A stretch of DNA of 34,998 nt, taken from assembly GCF_000720135.1 (NCBI RefSeq), contig NZ_JOIU01000045.1, positions 1-34,998 on the forward strand, given 5' to 3'. The translations under genes and the position numbers were made by a program. The notes under the pieces were generated by a model, which was given only the letters and a program-made list of their open reading frames with translations, was not told where the DNA came from and made no database searches. The DNA is from Streptomyces sp. NRRL S-1022 (lineage in GTDB: Bacteria; Actinomycetota; Actinomycetes; Streptomycetales; Streptomycetaceae). The first letter of the stretch is position 1; every line of letters starts with the position of its first letter. Below, in pieces: positions 13,917-21,380 of this stretch.

Positions 13917-15668
13917 GTGCCGGGTTACCAAGCCGCCACCGGGTCCTCGTGTGCCCTCAACGCATCGCTGAAAGGCATTCGCATCGTAGCTCATGGCTGC
14001 GGTGTTGGCCCAGTGCGCCCTGGCTCCGGTGTGTCCATCTCATCGGCGTCGGTGCAGGCCAGCCCGCATTCGTTGATTCGAGATCACGCTGCTGTACTTC
14101 GGTTTCCCAAGATCACCCTGACCATGTGGTACCGGGTAGCGGAGCTGGCGTACGGGCGTGGCTTGCTGCCCGACATGAAGTACCGCTTGGCCCGGTTCCT
14201 CTCCCAGCAGGAGCTGGACCCCGCGACCGGTCGAGTGGTCGGTCAGTGGGGCACCGGCCGCACGGACGGAGGTATGACCCTGGCCGCCCGCTACGCCTGG
14301 CAGTTCGGCGTAGGAGAGGACCGGTTCTGGGACGACCTTAAGGGCCTGTACCGCTATGGGTTCGCCGCCCGGGTCGTGGCTCCGGCCCCCGGCCGGCGGG
14401 CGGTCTACGCCCTCGTCCTCCGGGTCGACGCCATCCCGCGCGACCTCCCGGACGACCTGGCCCAGCAGCTGAAGGTCTGGGACCTCCCCGAGGTCGAGGA
14501 CCCCTACGAGGACGTCCGGTACGGCCACCTGACCGATGCCGCCGATGCCGCGGTGCTGTCCGGCGAACCCGAAGTCGTCGCTGTGGACGAGGAGGGCGCC
14601 GCCGAGCTGGACGCCGCCCCGCGCTGGGAGCATGCGGCCGGCTCCCCGGCGGCCGCAGCAGCCGAGGCCATCCGCCGCTCCGCCAAGGCCCTGGGCAAGG
14701 GGGCCGGGCCGCAGGATCTGCGGTGCTGGGCCGTGGCCGACCGCGACCGCGCCGAGGCCCTGACTCACCGCCTGATGACCAATGGCAAAACGTCCCCTCT
14801 TAACGCGAGGGAAGTTTCACCACTATCTGGTGTTCTTTCTACCGGTAGTAGGGGGTTGAGCTGGTCAAACGAGATGGGACAAGCAAAAACGACGCCTTCG
14901 GCGGCGCCTGGAAAGCAGCCTGCGTTCCTGTCCGGTGACGACCCTCACGCCGTCGCAGACAGGGTCTTGCGCCGCGCCTGGCACGCCTGGCGGGCCCAGC
15001 TGGGCCACGGCAAGGTTCTTTTGCCCTCCGGGCACTGGGACGAGCTTGGACGCTGGCAGGCGGCTTCCGCGTGGACCGACCTGCAGCGCACGGTTCGGAT
15101 CGCACTGCGCCGGGCCACCGAGTACGAGTTGGTCGAGCTGTTGTCCAGCAGTGTGACCGGGGTGGACGACGTGGGCCGCCTGGCCGCGTGGAGGCTGTGG
15201 CGCCTGATCAACGACCGGCGCAACGCCCACCGCTACGGCGGCCGCCGGCGCCCCGTCGCCCAGGCCGACCACGTCACGAGGTGGGACCACGTCCAGACCG
15301 CCGTTGCCGAGCGGACCCGCATCATGGCCACCCCCGCCACCCCGGCGGACCTGCACGACCGCCAGGCCGAGCTGCGCGAGCAGGAGCGCCGCCGCGAGGC
15401 CGCGCGGATCGCGGCGGAGGCCGAGCTGCGGCGGGAAGCCGAGCGAGCCGAACTGTCCGGCCGCTGGGGACTGGACCGGTATGCCCCGCGCCCGCAGCAG
15501 GAGCAGCCGCGCCGCTGGGCATCCCGCGAGCCGGAGGCCCTGCACGAGGCGCAGATGGAGGACCGGCGCCGTCTCGACATGCCCCTGACGCGGTCGAGAG
15601 ACGAGGAGACCTACCGGGCGGCCCTGGCCAGGGCCCGCGCCGAGAAGCGCGCCCGACGCCACAGCTGA
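13917..15668 (+). CDS. Large hypothetical protein, candidate plasmid replication initiator
   Basis: Open frame of 583 aa from GTG 13917, but the true start is unclear: residues 1-50 look non-coding, no ribosome site is seen, and coherent protein begins around LIRDHAAVLRFPKITLTMWYR (14074-14136). The N-terminal domain (about 65-200) is helix/strand mixed and could be a winged helix; a middle linker follows; the C-terminal region (about 340-430) is Trp/Arg-rich and helical (LRRAWHAWRAQLG, WRLWRLINDRRNAHRYGGRR), ending in a long charged helix. I cannot name the family. A replication role is suggested by size, basic character and an AT-richer patch with three dyads inside the gene (14795-14848), but this is inference. 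A 5' frameshift is possible. Confidence 0.5.
   Translation: MPGYQAATGSSCALNASLKGIRIVAHGCGVGPVRPGSGVSISSASVQASPHSLIRDHAAVLRFPKITLTMWYRVAELAYGRGLLPDMKYRLARFLSQQELDPATGRVVGQWGTGRTDGGMTLAARYAWQFGVGEDRFWDDLKGLYRYGFAARVVAPAPGRRAVYALVLRVDAIPRDLPDDLAQQLKVWDLPEVEDPYEDVRYGHLTDAADAAVLSGEPEVVAVDEEGAAELDAAPRWEHAAGSPAAAAAEAIRRSAKALGKGAGPQDLRCWAVADRDRAEALTHRLMTNGKTSPLNAREVSPLSGVLSTGSRGLSWSNEMGQAKTTPSAAPGKQPAFLSGDDPHAVADRVLRRAWHAWRAQLGHGKVLLPSGHWDELGRWQAASAWTDLQRTVRIALRRATEYELVELLSSSVTGVDDVGRLAAWRLWRLINDRRNAHRYGGRRRPVAQADHVTRWDHVQTAVAERTRIMATPATPADLHDRQAELREQERRREAARIAAEAELRREAERAELSGRWGLDRYAPRPQQEQPRRWASREPEALHEAQMEDRRRLDMPLTRSRDEETYRAALARARAEKRARRHS
14795..14848. other. Three dyads in an AT-richer patch inside the 13917 gene
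   Basis: CCCTC/GAGGG (14795-14799, 14807-14811), CACCA/TGGTG (14818-14822, 14828-14832) and the palindrome CTACCGGTAG (14839-14848) sit within 54 bp. The surrounding 14780-14900 is less GC-rich than the rest of the gene. Candidate origin or regulator site embedded in a coding region. Confidence 0.5.
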
Positions 15669-15807
15669 CGGCTGGGGCCCGCCGGGGGCCGGCCGGGGCA
15701 GTAACGTGTACGGAGCCATCGGGAGAGGGGACCCTGTGAGCCTGAAAGGCAAGCTGGCATCGTGCGTGCACCGGACTAACGGGCGCCCTCGACCGTACGA
15801 TGATCAT

Positions 15808-16032
15808 GTGACAGTCCGCCGCACTCTGGGCGCCGGCCCCCAGGCGTCCCCCTCCATCCGTGCCACCGAGGCCGACCTGCTCGACGCCCTGCCCGGCGTC
15901 CGCCTGCCCGACCTGGACGAGCTGCGCGCCCGGGGCGTACTCGGCGCCCACTCGGCGACGACGCCGACACCGCGGCGCACGCTCGGCGCCGGCGGCCACG
16001 CCGACGAGAAGCTGCCGCCTCGCACCACCTGA
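15808..16032 (+). CDS. Small hypothetical protein with two RRTLGAG motifs
   Basis: A 74-aa protein from GTG 15808, chosen because TACGAT lies six bases upstream (15796-15801) in leaderless geometry; an alternative GTG 15736 with GGAGAGGGG upstream would give 98 aa. The heptapeptide RRTLGAG occurs near both ends, separated by a helical middle (ATEADLLDALPGVRLPDLDELRARGVLG). I do not recognise the family. Confidence 0.5.
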   Translation: MTVRRTLGAGPQASPSIRATEADLLDALPGVRLPDLDELRARGVLGAHSATTPTPRRTLGAGGHADEKLPPRTT

Positions 16033-16094
16033 TGCCTCACCCGGGTTATAGAGCGGGCGCCGCTTCCCGTACGATGCAGGGGACTCACCGCACC

Positions 16095-16340
16095 ATGAGC
16101 TGGCTGACCAGGATGCACGTCCTGCGACGCCACGAGGGGGTCCGAAGCCGGCGGCAACCGGCGACAGACCCCCTGCGGCGAGTACTGCAGTCACCGGGCC
16201 CGGCCGTCCACACATCGGCCGGGCTCACTGCTGAGCACAGACCTTGCGGCGGGGCGATCCGGCTTCCTGGTCACGACCAGAAAGACCGCAGTACGGTGAT
16301 GGCCGTGACGATCACGGGCGCCCAGTCCAAGAACATCTGA
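16095..16340 (+). CDS. Doubtful 81-aa open frame
   Basis: ATG 16095 with GGGGA upstream and a possible -10 TACGAT at 16069. The first 50 residues (MSWLTRMHVLRRHEGVRSRR...) are very basic. Its 3' part overlaps the minus-strand small gene 16271-16393. Codon bias fades toward the end. At most one of the two overlapping frames is likely real. Confidence 0.22.
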   Translation: MSWLTRMHVLRRHEGVRSRRQPATDPLRRVLQSPGPAVHTSAGLTAEHRPCGGAIRLPGHDQKDRSTVMAVTITGAQSKNI

Positions 16341-16393
16341 CGTAAGGCCAGAGCGTTCTCGTAGCAGGCGCAATGCTCGTGCTGGTCCACCAT
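16271..16393 (-). CDS. 40-aa small membrane protein
   Basis: ATG 16393 follows GGGGAGG closely. The peptide has a His/Cys-rich start (MVDQHEHCACYENALALRQM) and a hydrophobic C-terminal half (FLDWAPVIVTAITVLRSFWS) that could span the membrane. The upstream leader contains a GGCCC/GGGCC stem and may be a regulatory hairpin. No family recognised; single-helix peptides of this size are sometimes toxins or transfer accessories, which is speculation here. Confidence 0.45.
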   Translation of the reverse strand: MVDQHEHCACYENALALRQMFLDWAPVIVTAITVLRSFWS

Positions 16394-16577
16394 GCCTCCC
16401 CTTGCTGAAGCCCCAAGTGGCCCTTGGGGAAGGGCCTCCGTTCCGGGAGGAACGAAGCAGGTGAGGGGCCTGCGCGGCGAAGTAGCCCCAAGCATAGGCC
16501 AGTTCGGGTCTGAGTCGGACCCGGGGGACCACAACTTCTGGGCTGCTGTAGCCATCCAACCACCACATGTAGTGGCT

Positions 16578-16892
16578 TACCTGAGTGCCTGTTTCTGAAC
16601 CCCCGAAGGCGCGGGCTCGGTAGCCTGGTGCCAGGTGGCGGTAGGCCAAGGTCACCGTCATCACCTTGAGATCGATCAAGGTCGCGGCCACCTGGTGGAC
16701 TCCCGGCGACGCTGATGACCGTCAGCGCCACGGCGTTCGTAGCGTTCTATCGCTCGCGTCACACCATCCCCGGCAGTTGCCGTTCGGGGAACGGTCACCG
16801 TGACCGTTCCCCGAACGTTTGCGCAAAGCGCCTATTTCGGTCCTGTGGCTCTTGACCTGCTGATACGGGGTTCAGAAACAGGCACTCAGGTA
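16578..16892. mobile_element. 315-bp MITE-like element with 26-bp inverted ends
   Basis: The 26 bases at 16578-16603 (beginning TACCTGAGTGCC and ending CCCC) are repeated exactly, in reverse complement, at 16867-16892. Both outer ends show TA, fitting a TA target duplication as in IS630/Tc1-like and some IS5-like elements. The 263-bp interior has no convincing gene but holds a 37-bp perfect palindrome. An alternative reading takes the inward GGGG ends as two Tn3-type termini facing each other, since a resolvase lies 2 kb away; no transposase is present for either. Confidence 0.7.
16781..16817. repeat. 37-bp perfect inverted repeat inside the MITE-like element
   Basis: Arms 16781-16798 and 16800-16817 (CGTTCGGGGAACGGTCAC and complement) pair perfectly around one base. 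It is at the centre of the interior segment and could be a terminator, a protein site or a structural part of the element. Confidence 0.8.
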
Positions 16893-17238
16893 TCGGGTGA
16901 CCGCGCGTGTCGCGGGGGCTGGCCAGCGGAAAGGTGCTAAAGCGGATGCCGTGGGCTGGCGGCATGCAGGCTGGACCGGCTGCTTCCGAACGACTCCTTG
17001 GAGTCCCCGCCTGTACAAGAATTAGCTCAGTGCTGCCGTGAAACCGTGGGCCTAGGCGGCATGTGCCGCGCCAACTTGGCCAGGGCGCGCGGGCCAGCGG
17101 GATGTCGATCCCGCCTGGCTACCAAGCCGACTCCGGCCAGGCTCCCCGCACCAGCCATGGTGCCGAGGTGGCGCCGATGACCGCGGATCCCGGCAAGTCT
17201 TTCGCACGTTTTCACCCGAATGAGTGTTTGGAAAGCAA
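16893..17238. other. No convincing gene or site
   Basis: Open frames here are short, lack ribosome sites and do not keep consistent third-position GC bias. I see no repeat or strong hairpin. Confidence 0.5.
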
Positions 17239-17382
17239 CTAGCGTTGTGCGGCAGGGAGACCACTGAGAGAGGGGCCGGCGAAGCCACCGTCGAGGGCGG
17301 TGACGCCAATCACTGGGGGAGGACCGCTCCCGGAGTCGGCGCCGACCAAGAGGGCGACGATGGCGCCGTCCATCTCCGTCAT
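17239..17382 (-). CDS. Coupled micro-ORF 3 (47 aa)
   Basis: ATG 17382 overlaps the stop of micro-ORF 2 (ATGA). The peptide begins MTEMDGAIVALLVGADSGSG, a hydrophobic strand-like start, and ends in a Gly/Ser/Pro-rich tail. It may be the 5' remnant of a longer gene. Its evidence is mainly the chain of start-stop overlaps. Confidence 0.4.
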   Translation of the reverse strand: MTEMDGAIVALLVGADSGSGPPPVIGVTALDGGFAGPSLSGLPAAQR

Positions 17383-17498
17383 GCCCGCAGCGACGGCCCC
17401 GGCACCGCGGCGGACGCTCGGCCCCGGCAGTCGCGGCGGCTCAGCAGGATGACCCGGCCCATCGACCGGATGCGGTGGCAGCCGGCTGGGTCCCTCAC
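17379..17498 (-). CDS. Coupled micro-ORF 2 (39 aa)
   Basis: GTG 17498 lies in the stop of the 73-aa gene (GTGA), and its own stop overlaps the next ATG. Basic peptide (MGRVILLSRRDCRGRAS in its middle). No family recognised. Confidence 0.35.
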   Translation of the reverse strand: MRDPAGCHRIRSMGRVILLSRRDCRGRASAAVPGPSLRA

Positions 17499-17716
17499 TC
17501 TCCGCTCGGGGATCCGGCGATGCGCATCGCACTGTCCATGACCGCGCACATCGTGGCGAGTTCCCCGTCAGCGATGGCGCCGCCCAGGGACCGCAGCCAG
17601 TCCGCCGCCCGCCGACCGGTGGTCGCCACCTGCGCGAGGGCCGCGCCCTCTCCGGGCCACGGCTCCCTCGGCGAGTCCACGTCGCAGGCAGGCCGCGGCA
17701 GTTCATACAGCGTCAT
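17495..17716 (-). CDS. 73-aa acidic helical protein (head of a coupled trio)
   Basis: ATG 17716; no strong ribosome site. The composition is protein-like: an N-terminal MTLYELPRP, then GEGAALAQVATTGRRAADWLRSLGGAIADGELATM, suggesting two or three helices. It overlaps micro-ORF 2 by GTGA. Such small coupled proteins in Streptomyces often sit beside regulators, but I cannot assign one here. Confidence 0.5.
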   Translation of the reverse strand: MTLYELPRPACDVDSPREPWPGEGAALAQVATTGRRAADWLRSLGGAIADGELATMCAVMDSAMRIAGSPSGE

Positions 17717-17797
17717 GCCCGGACCAACGACCGTCCTGGCCGGGAGGCCACGTCGACATGGCCGGGCGCGCGGCGCCCGGCCGCTACCCGTAGGTGG

Positions 17798-17968
17798 TCA
17801 TGTCCGCCACGCCGTGGCCTCCCCTCCCCGCCGGGCCGCCCGGCGGACTCCTGCTGCCTCCCCCGCCGCATCCGCCGCGAGCCGTACGCGTCCCCGGCCG
17901 GGCCATAGATCCTGGATAAGCTCCCCGCCTCCCGGTTCCTGACGCCCCGACGGTTCGTTCAGTGTCAC
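17798..17968 (-). CDS. Possible 56-aa basic protein
   Basis: GTG 17968 lies in the right edge of a dyad (17964-17989), and the frame ends in a TGA at 17798-17800. The C-terminal half is Arg/Ala-rich and helical. High third-position GC supports it weakly. No family recognised. Confidence 0.3.
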   Translation of the reverse strand: MTLNEPSGRQEPGGGELIQDLWPGRGRVRLAADAAGEAAGVRRAARRGGEATAWRT

Positions 17969-17989
17969 AGTTATGCCGCTAACAGTGAC
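17964..17989. promoter_or_regulatory. 26-bp operator-like dyad
   Basis: GTCACAGTTA (17964-17973) and TAACAGTGAC (17980-17989) are inverted around TGCCGC, with one mismatched pair. It lies between the 18030 gene end and the possible 17798-17968 gene, overlapping the start of the latter. Size and half-sites fit a dimeric repressor site. Confidence 0.55.
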
Positions 17990-18029
17990 GGACCCGCCTG
18001 CTTGTGAACGGGGACGTGATGGCCCGCAA

Positions 18030-18881
18030 CTACAGATACCTGGGGTCGGGCGAATCGCCGGTGCGAGCGCCGATTTCATTGATGTATTCCTCGAAGCTGG
18101 GCGGCTTCACAAGATCGCTAACGACTGCTTGGACCAGGATGTCATTGGCCTTGCGAATGCTATTGACACCTCGGTACGCGAGGACAGCCATGGGGATCAC
18201 CAACAGTAGCCACAGCAAATGCACTTGAGCAACCATCACACAACTCAGGAAAGTTCCAGCTAGCCCTACGTTCACCCTCAGATCGGCTTCGGCTACCAGG
18301 CGGTCGTAGTCGCCATACATGTCCTTGCTAGCGGTGTATAGCCGTGTGGGCAACTGTGGCAGATCCCCGAGTAGACGCGCCACAGCTTCTCCGACGTAAG
18401 GCCTAGCCTCGGACGGGTCTGAGATCCTGCTGGGGAAGACCTTGTATTCGCTGTACTCCGAGATCCGCCTAAAAGCCGTCTCGCTCAACTCACCCGAAGC
18501 GCCGAGGCTGATGAGACGTCCCTTTCCTGCTGTTACCTTCAGGCTCGGCAAGTATGAGTCCAAGAGCCTTGACTGCCGCCGCAGTGGCGCAAGGATTCCA
18601 CGGTCGATATTCGACAGACCAGCCCGCAGCAAGCGGCTGAATGTTGTCGCGGTAACTTCCAGCACAGCTCCCAAAAGGTAGGCAAGGAAGGCGCCAGCCG
18701 CCAGGAGCGTCGGCTTCCCTAACCAGTGCGCTAGGTCGTAGAACGGTTTTAGGTGCTGCCCCGCTTCGGTCTTGGTTGGGAGCTTGTCCCCTAGAAGCAG
18801 ATAGAACCCGAGGCCGTAGAGATATCCGATAGCCAATGGAGTACGAAGTTCCCGGAGTCCGGGGAGAAGGGAGGCGAGCAT
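18030..18881 (-). CDS. Lower-GC membrane protein of unknown function
   Basis: Taken from ATG 18881 (283 aa); an upstream GTG at 18926 would add 15 residues but would have to be read through a 33-bp perfect hairpin. Hydrophobic helices at about residues 12-32, 56-80 and, near the C-terminus, 205-235 (probably two). A soluble, charged middle (about 85-195) lies between. The C-terminal sequence VSDLVKPPSFEEYINEIGAR looks ordered. Codon choice is clearly less GC-biased than in neighbours, a sign of transfer from another host. I do not recognise the family. It is downstream of the resolvase, on the same strand, but separated by a probable terminator. Confidence 0.68.
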   Translation of the reverse strand: MLASLLPGLRELRTPLAIGYLYGLGFYLLLGDKLPTKTEAGQHLKPFYDLAHWLGKPTLLAAGAFLAYLLGAVLEVTATTFSRLLRAGLSNIDRGILAPLRRQSRLLDSYLPSLKVTAGKGRLISLGASGELSETAFRRISEYSEYKVFPSRISDPSEARPYVGEAVARLLGDLPQLPTRLYTASKDMYGDYDRLVAEADLRVNVGLAGTFLSCVMVAQVHLLWLLLVIPMAVLAYRGVNSIRKANDILVQAVVSDLVKPPSFEEYINEIGARTGDSPDPRYL

Positions 18882-18914
18882 ACGACCATCGTCCGCTCGG
18901 CGGACGATGGTCGT
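18882..18914 (-). terminator. Perfect 15-bp-arm hairpin after the resolvase gene
   Basis: Arms 18882-18896 and 18900-18914 pair perfectly around a 3-nt loop. It lies 32 bp past the resolvase stop on the minus strand and ends directly at ATG 18881 of the next gene, so it may terminate the resolvase transcript and also block or gate the downstream gene. Confidence 0.75.
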
Positions 18915-18945
18915 GGACTTAGACACGCAGCTACAGCGGTGGCGG

Positions 18946-19626
18946 TCAGCGCGGTGCGGGCAGAGTTGTGGGGGGAGCAGACGACACTAGTGAATTCCGG
19001 CCACCCCTTAGCTCCGGCACGTACTTGTAGATCGTGGTCCGCGAGACGCCCAACAGCTTCGCAATCGACGTGATGCTGTTCTCCGGATCGGTCAGCAGCG
19101 CGCGAGCGTGACGAACTTGTTCCTCCGTCATGGCGGGCGGCCGACCGATCCGCTCCCCCCGCGCGCGGGCCGCCGCCAGGCCCTCGTGGGTGCCCTGCAC
19201 GATCAGTTCGCGGATGAACTCTGCCAGGGCCGCGAAGACGTGGAAGACGAGGCGGCCGCCGGGCGTGGTGGTGTCGAGCGATTCGTGCAGCGACTGGAAG
19301 CCGATCCCGCGCTTCCGCAAGCCGGAGACGATCGCGATCAGGTCTTGGATCGAGCGGCCCAACCGGTCGAGGGAGGGCACCACCAGGGTGTCTCCGGGCC
19401 GGAGGTAGTCCAGGCACTTCCACAGTTCCTCGCGCTCCGCGTTCTTCCCCGACTTCTTGTCGGCGAAGACCCGTGCGCAGTGCGCCGCCTCCAGAGCCGC
19501 GATCTGCCGATCGAGCAGCTGCCCCTTGGTAGACACGCGCGCGTACCCGACCCGGGCCCCGGAGGGGTTGTCGGGGAAGGCTTCCAGCGGGCTGTCAGCG
19601 TCCGCCCACTCAGCGGTAGTCGTCAT
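18946..19626 (-). CDS. Serine resolvase/invertase family recombinase
   Basis: A 226-aa protein from ATG 19626. After a 26-residue extension it shows the family start VGYARVSTKGQLLDRQ with catalytic Ser32, then VVPSLDRLGRS (Arg88, Arg91), a long E helix, and a C-terminal HTH (ITSIAKLLGVSRTTIYKYV). Length and order match small Tn3-type resolvases. These enzymes resolve cointegrates or plasmid multimers at a res site; a 28-bp dyad and accessory boxes of the right form lie just upstream (19678-19772). No Tn3 transposase is present, so multimer resolution for the plasmid is the likely job. A hairpin follows the gene. Confidence 0.93.
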   Translation of the reverse strand: MTTTAEWADADSPLEAFPDNPSGARVGYARVSTKGQLLDRQIAALEAAHCARVFADKKSGKNAEREELWKCLDYLRPGDTLVVPSLDRLGRSIQDLIAIVSGLRKRGIGFQSLHESLDTTTPGGRLVFHVFAALAEFIRELIVQGTHEGLAAARARGERIGRPPAMTEEQVRHARALLTDPENSITSIAKLLGVSRTTIYKYVPELRGGRNSLVSSAPPTTLPAPR

Positions 19627-19677
19627 GACACGGCACCGTACAGAAAAGGGCCCCAGAGGGTTCCTGGACGCCCTGAG

Positions 19678-19772
19678 TTGTTGAACACCCTTGTTGGACA
19701 CTAGAAGTCGCTTCCGGCCGGGCGTGTCGACGTCCCGCCGCCCCTGTCCAAGAACCGATCGGTTGTTGAACA
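19678..19772. promoter_or_regulatory. Candidate res site of the resolvase
   Basis: A 28-bp imperfect dyad at 19745-19772 begins TGTCCAAGAACC and ends GGTTGTTGAACA around a central AT (CCGATCGG), the size and centre expected for a resolvase crossover site. Two more boxes, TTGTTGAACA (19678-19687) and TTGTTGGACA (19691-19700), lie between it and the resolvase gene, as accessory sites would. Binding there would also cover the resolvase promoter. Confidence 0.72.
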
Positions 19773-19775
19773 AGT

Positions 19776-19919
19776 TCACCGCAGCAGGGTGTGGAGCAGG
19801 CCGACCACCGCCAGGCCTACGAGAAGCGCGACCCCGACCGCGGGGTGCAGGAAGGCGATGTACGTGCCGCCGGCGCCCGCGAGCAGCAGTACGGCGGTGC
19901 GGGTGTCGAGACCGTTCAT
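19776..19919 (-). CDS. 47-aa hydrophobic Spd-like protein
   Basis: ATG 19919 with TTGGAG six bases upstream. After an eight-residue start (MNGLDTRT) two hydrophobic segments follow (AVLLLAGAGGTYIAF and AVGVALLVGLAVVGLLHTLL) joined by a short LHP turn, giving a tiny two-helix membrane hairpin. This form is common among small spread (Spd) proteins of Streptomyces plasmids, though I cannot fix the exact family. It stops three bases before the res dyad and reads toward the resolvase. Confidence 0.7.
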   Translation of the reverse strand: MNGLDTRTAVLLLAGAGGTYIAFLHPAVGVALLVGLAVVGLLHTLLR

Positions 19920-20134
19920 GTTGAACTCCAAGGCAGGGTGAGACGCGGCCCGTCCGCGTCAGGACCGCACCTTCAGGTACGCGAGGGTTAGCCCCGCAAC
20001 TCTCGCGAAAATTCGCACCCCAGCCCGGGAAATCCCCAGCTCAGATGGCACGCCGCCCGGACAGGTCCGAATGGTGCCCGGATGATTCCGCCTGGCCGTC
20101 GATCCTGCACCAGCAGCCCAGCGTGGGGACGGCG

Positions 20135-20162
20135 AAGGGCCCGGCCAATCGGCCGGGCCCTT
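20135..20162 (-). terminator. Perfect 12-bp-arm hairpin after the NERD gene
   Basis: AAGGGCCCGGCC (20135-20146) pairs with 20151-20162 around AATC. It lies 13 bp past the stop of the minus-strand NERD gene. Confidence 0.85.
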
Positions 20163-20175
20163 CTGTAGTTCCTCG

Positions 20176-20916
20176 TCAGGAAGCCGGGGGCAGCGTCCGT
20201 TCCGCCAGCTGCCCGACCGCCGCCATCCGGGCCGAGTCCCACCCAGGCTGGGGCGGAAGGCTCCGGAGCAGGCCCCGCAGTCGCTTCGCTTCCACCACGG
20301 TCACGCCCTGCAGTTCGAGCCGGCCGCGCGGCGCCGGGACCTTCGCCCCATGCACGGCGACCACCGGGCGGACCGGGACGCCGAGCGCGCGGGCCGCCTG
20401 TTCGGCCTCCCAGACCACCGTCTGCAGGGCGCGAGTCTGGTCGTACCGGCCGTACCGCAGGGTCCCGCCCTGCACGGCCAGCCGGGACTTGTCCGACGTC
20501 CAGTTCTTCGTGTCGACGTACGCCGCGCCGGCGGCCGTGAAGACCAGGTGGTCCAGGTTCGCGCGGCTCCCAGGGATGGCCCGATCGTGGAGCACCACGG
20601 CGTGGCCCCGGCGGACGAGCGGGGCCAGGAGCCGCGCCGTCCGGGCCTCTCCAGCGGCGCCCACCGCCCAGCTGTTGTGGGCCCGCCGGTATAACCGCCG
20701 GACGCCGAGTCCCGCGACGACGAGCGCGGCGACCAGGCCGAGCTGCCAGTTCCCCACGGTGGCCACGGCCCAGCCGACCACCGCGGCGGCCGCCGCGAGG
20801 AGCGGCAGCACCACCTTGGCCCGCCGATGCTGTGCCGCCCGTTCCGCCGCCCGCGCGGCCTCTCCCATCCGTCCCGCGCTCGCGCCCGCGCCGCCCCGGT
20901 ATCCAGCCGTCGTCAT
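20176..20916 (-). CDS. Membrane-anchored NERD (nuclease-related domain) protein
   Basis: A 246-aa protein from ATG 20916. A helical N-terminus (about 1-32) precedes two membrane helices (about residues 34-52 and 57-73). The NERD domain follows at about 82-185: GAAGEARTARLLAPL, HDRAIPGSRANLDHLVFTAAGAAYVDTKNW, with the D...D-x-K catalytic pattern of PD-(D/E)xK nucleases intact. A C-terminal region with VTVVEAKRLRGLLRSL ends the protein. NERD proteins are widespread on actinobacterial plasmids; their substrate is not well established. It is one of three membrane-tethered nuclease-fold proteins here. Confidence 0.88.
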   Translation of the reverse strand: MTTAGYRGGAGASAGRMGEAARAAERAAQHRRAKVVLPLLAAAAAVVGWAVATVGNWQLGLVAALVVAGLGVRRLYRRAHNSWAVGAAGEARTARLLAPLVRRGHAVVLHDRAIPGSRANLDHLVFTAAGAAYVDTKNWTSDKSRLAVQGGTLRYGRYDQTRALQTVVWEAEQAARALGVPVRPVVAVHGAKVPAPRGRLELQGVTVVEAKRLRGLLRSLPPQPGWDSARMAAVGQLAERTLPPAS

Positions 20917-21024
20917 GTGATGCCCGTACTGCTCCGGTCGCTGCCGGTCGAGAGCGTGGCGCCGACGCGCAGCCCGTCGCGCGAGACACCAGGCGTGACG
21001 TGCAGCCGTCACAGAATCGAGCAC

Positions 21025-21036
21025 TACTCGCGAGTA
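21025..21036. promoter_or_regulatory. 12-bp palindrome upstream of the NERD gene
   Basis: TACTCGCGAGTA is a perfect palindrome about 110 bp upstream of ATG 20916, in the non-coding leader. Possible operator for NERD expression. Confidence 0.35.
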
Positions 21037-21289
21037 TGACGGCTTGACGCCACAGCCTCTCGGCCACGGTGGGCGGTTTACGTGGCGCGAGCGCTGCCGT
21101 CTGCGGCGGATCGGTTGTGCCGGAGGAAAGGCTGGCTACGGGAGGGGGATGGGTGGCCCGGGACCGGCTCGCCGTCGACTCCGCCGGAGTCGGGCCGGGC
21201 GCCGTACTCCCGCCGTCGCGGATGCGGGCGCATGAGGAGACCGCACCGCCGGCCGTGGCCGAGGGGGAGCAGCTGCTGCCGCGATGTGG

Positions 21290-21338
21290 CCGGGCCCGTC
21301 GTGGGCGCTCCGCTCACCGCGCCACCGCCGTGGTGACC
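21290..21338. repeat. 49-bp direct repeat, left copy flanking the HTH gene
   Basis: Matches 22205-22253 at 46 of 49 positions by eye. Contains GTCGTGGGCGCTCCGCTCA followed by a short stem (CCAC/GTGG). Confidence 0.8.
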
Positions 21339-21380
21339 GGTCCGGCGAACCCGCCGCATGCCCCAGATCGGCATATGCCA

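Noticed and set aside
16578..16892. Complete Tn3-family transposon together with the resolvase at 18946
   Set aside because: No transposase gene, the repeats face the wrong way for a unit containing the resolvase, and the res site is explained by plasmid multimer resolution.
17300..17452. A 50-codon plus-strand frame ending in PRRTLGPGSRGGSAG, similar to the RRTLGAG ends of the 15808 protein
   Set aside because: It overlaps the coupled minus-strand micro-ORFs, and the similarity is limited to about ten residues of GC-rich codons; kept only as a curiosity.
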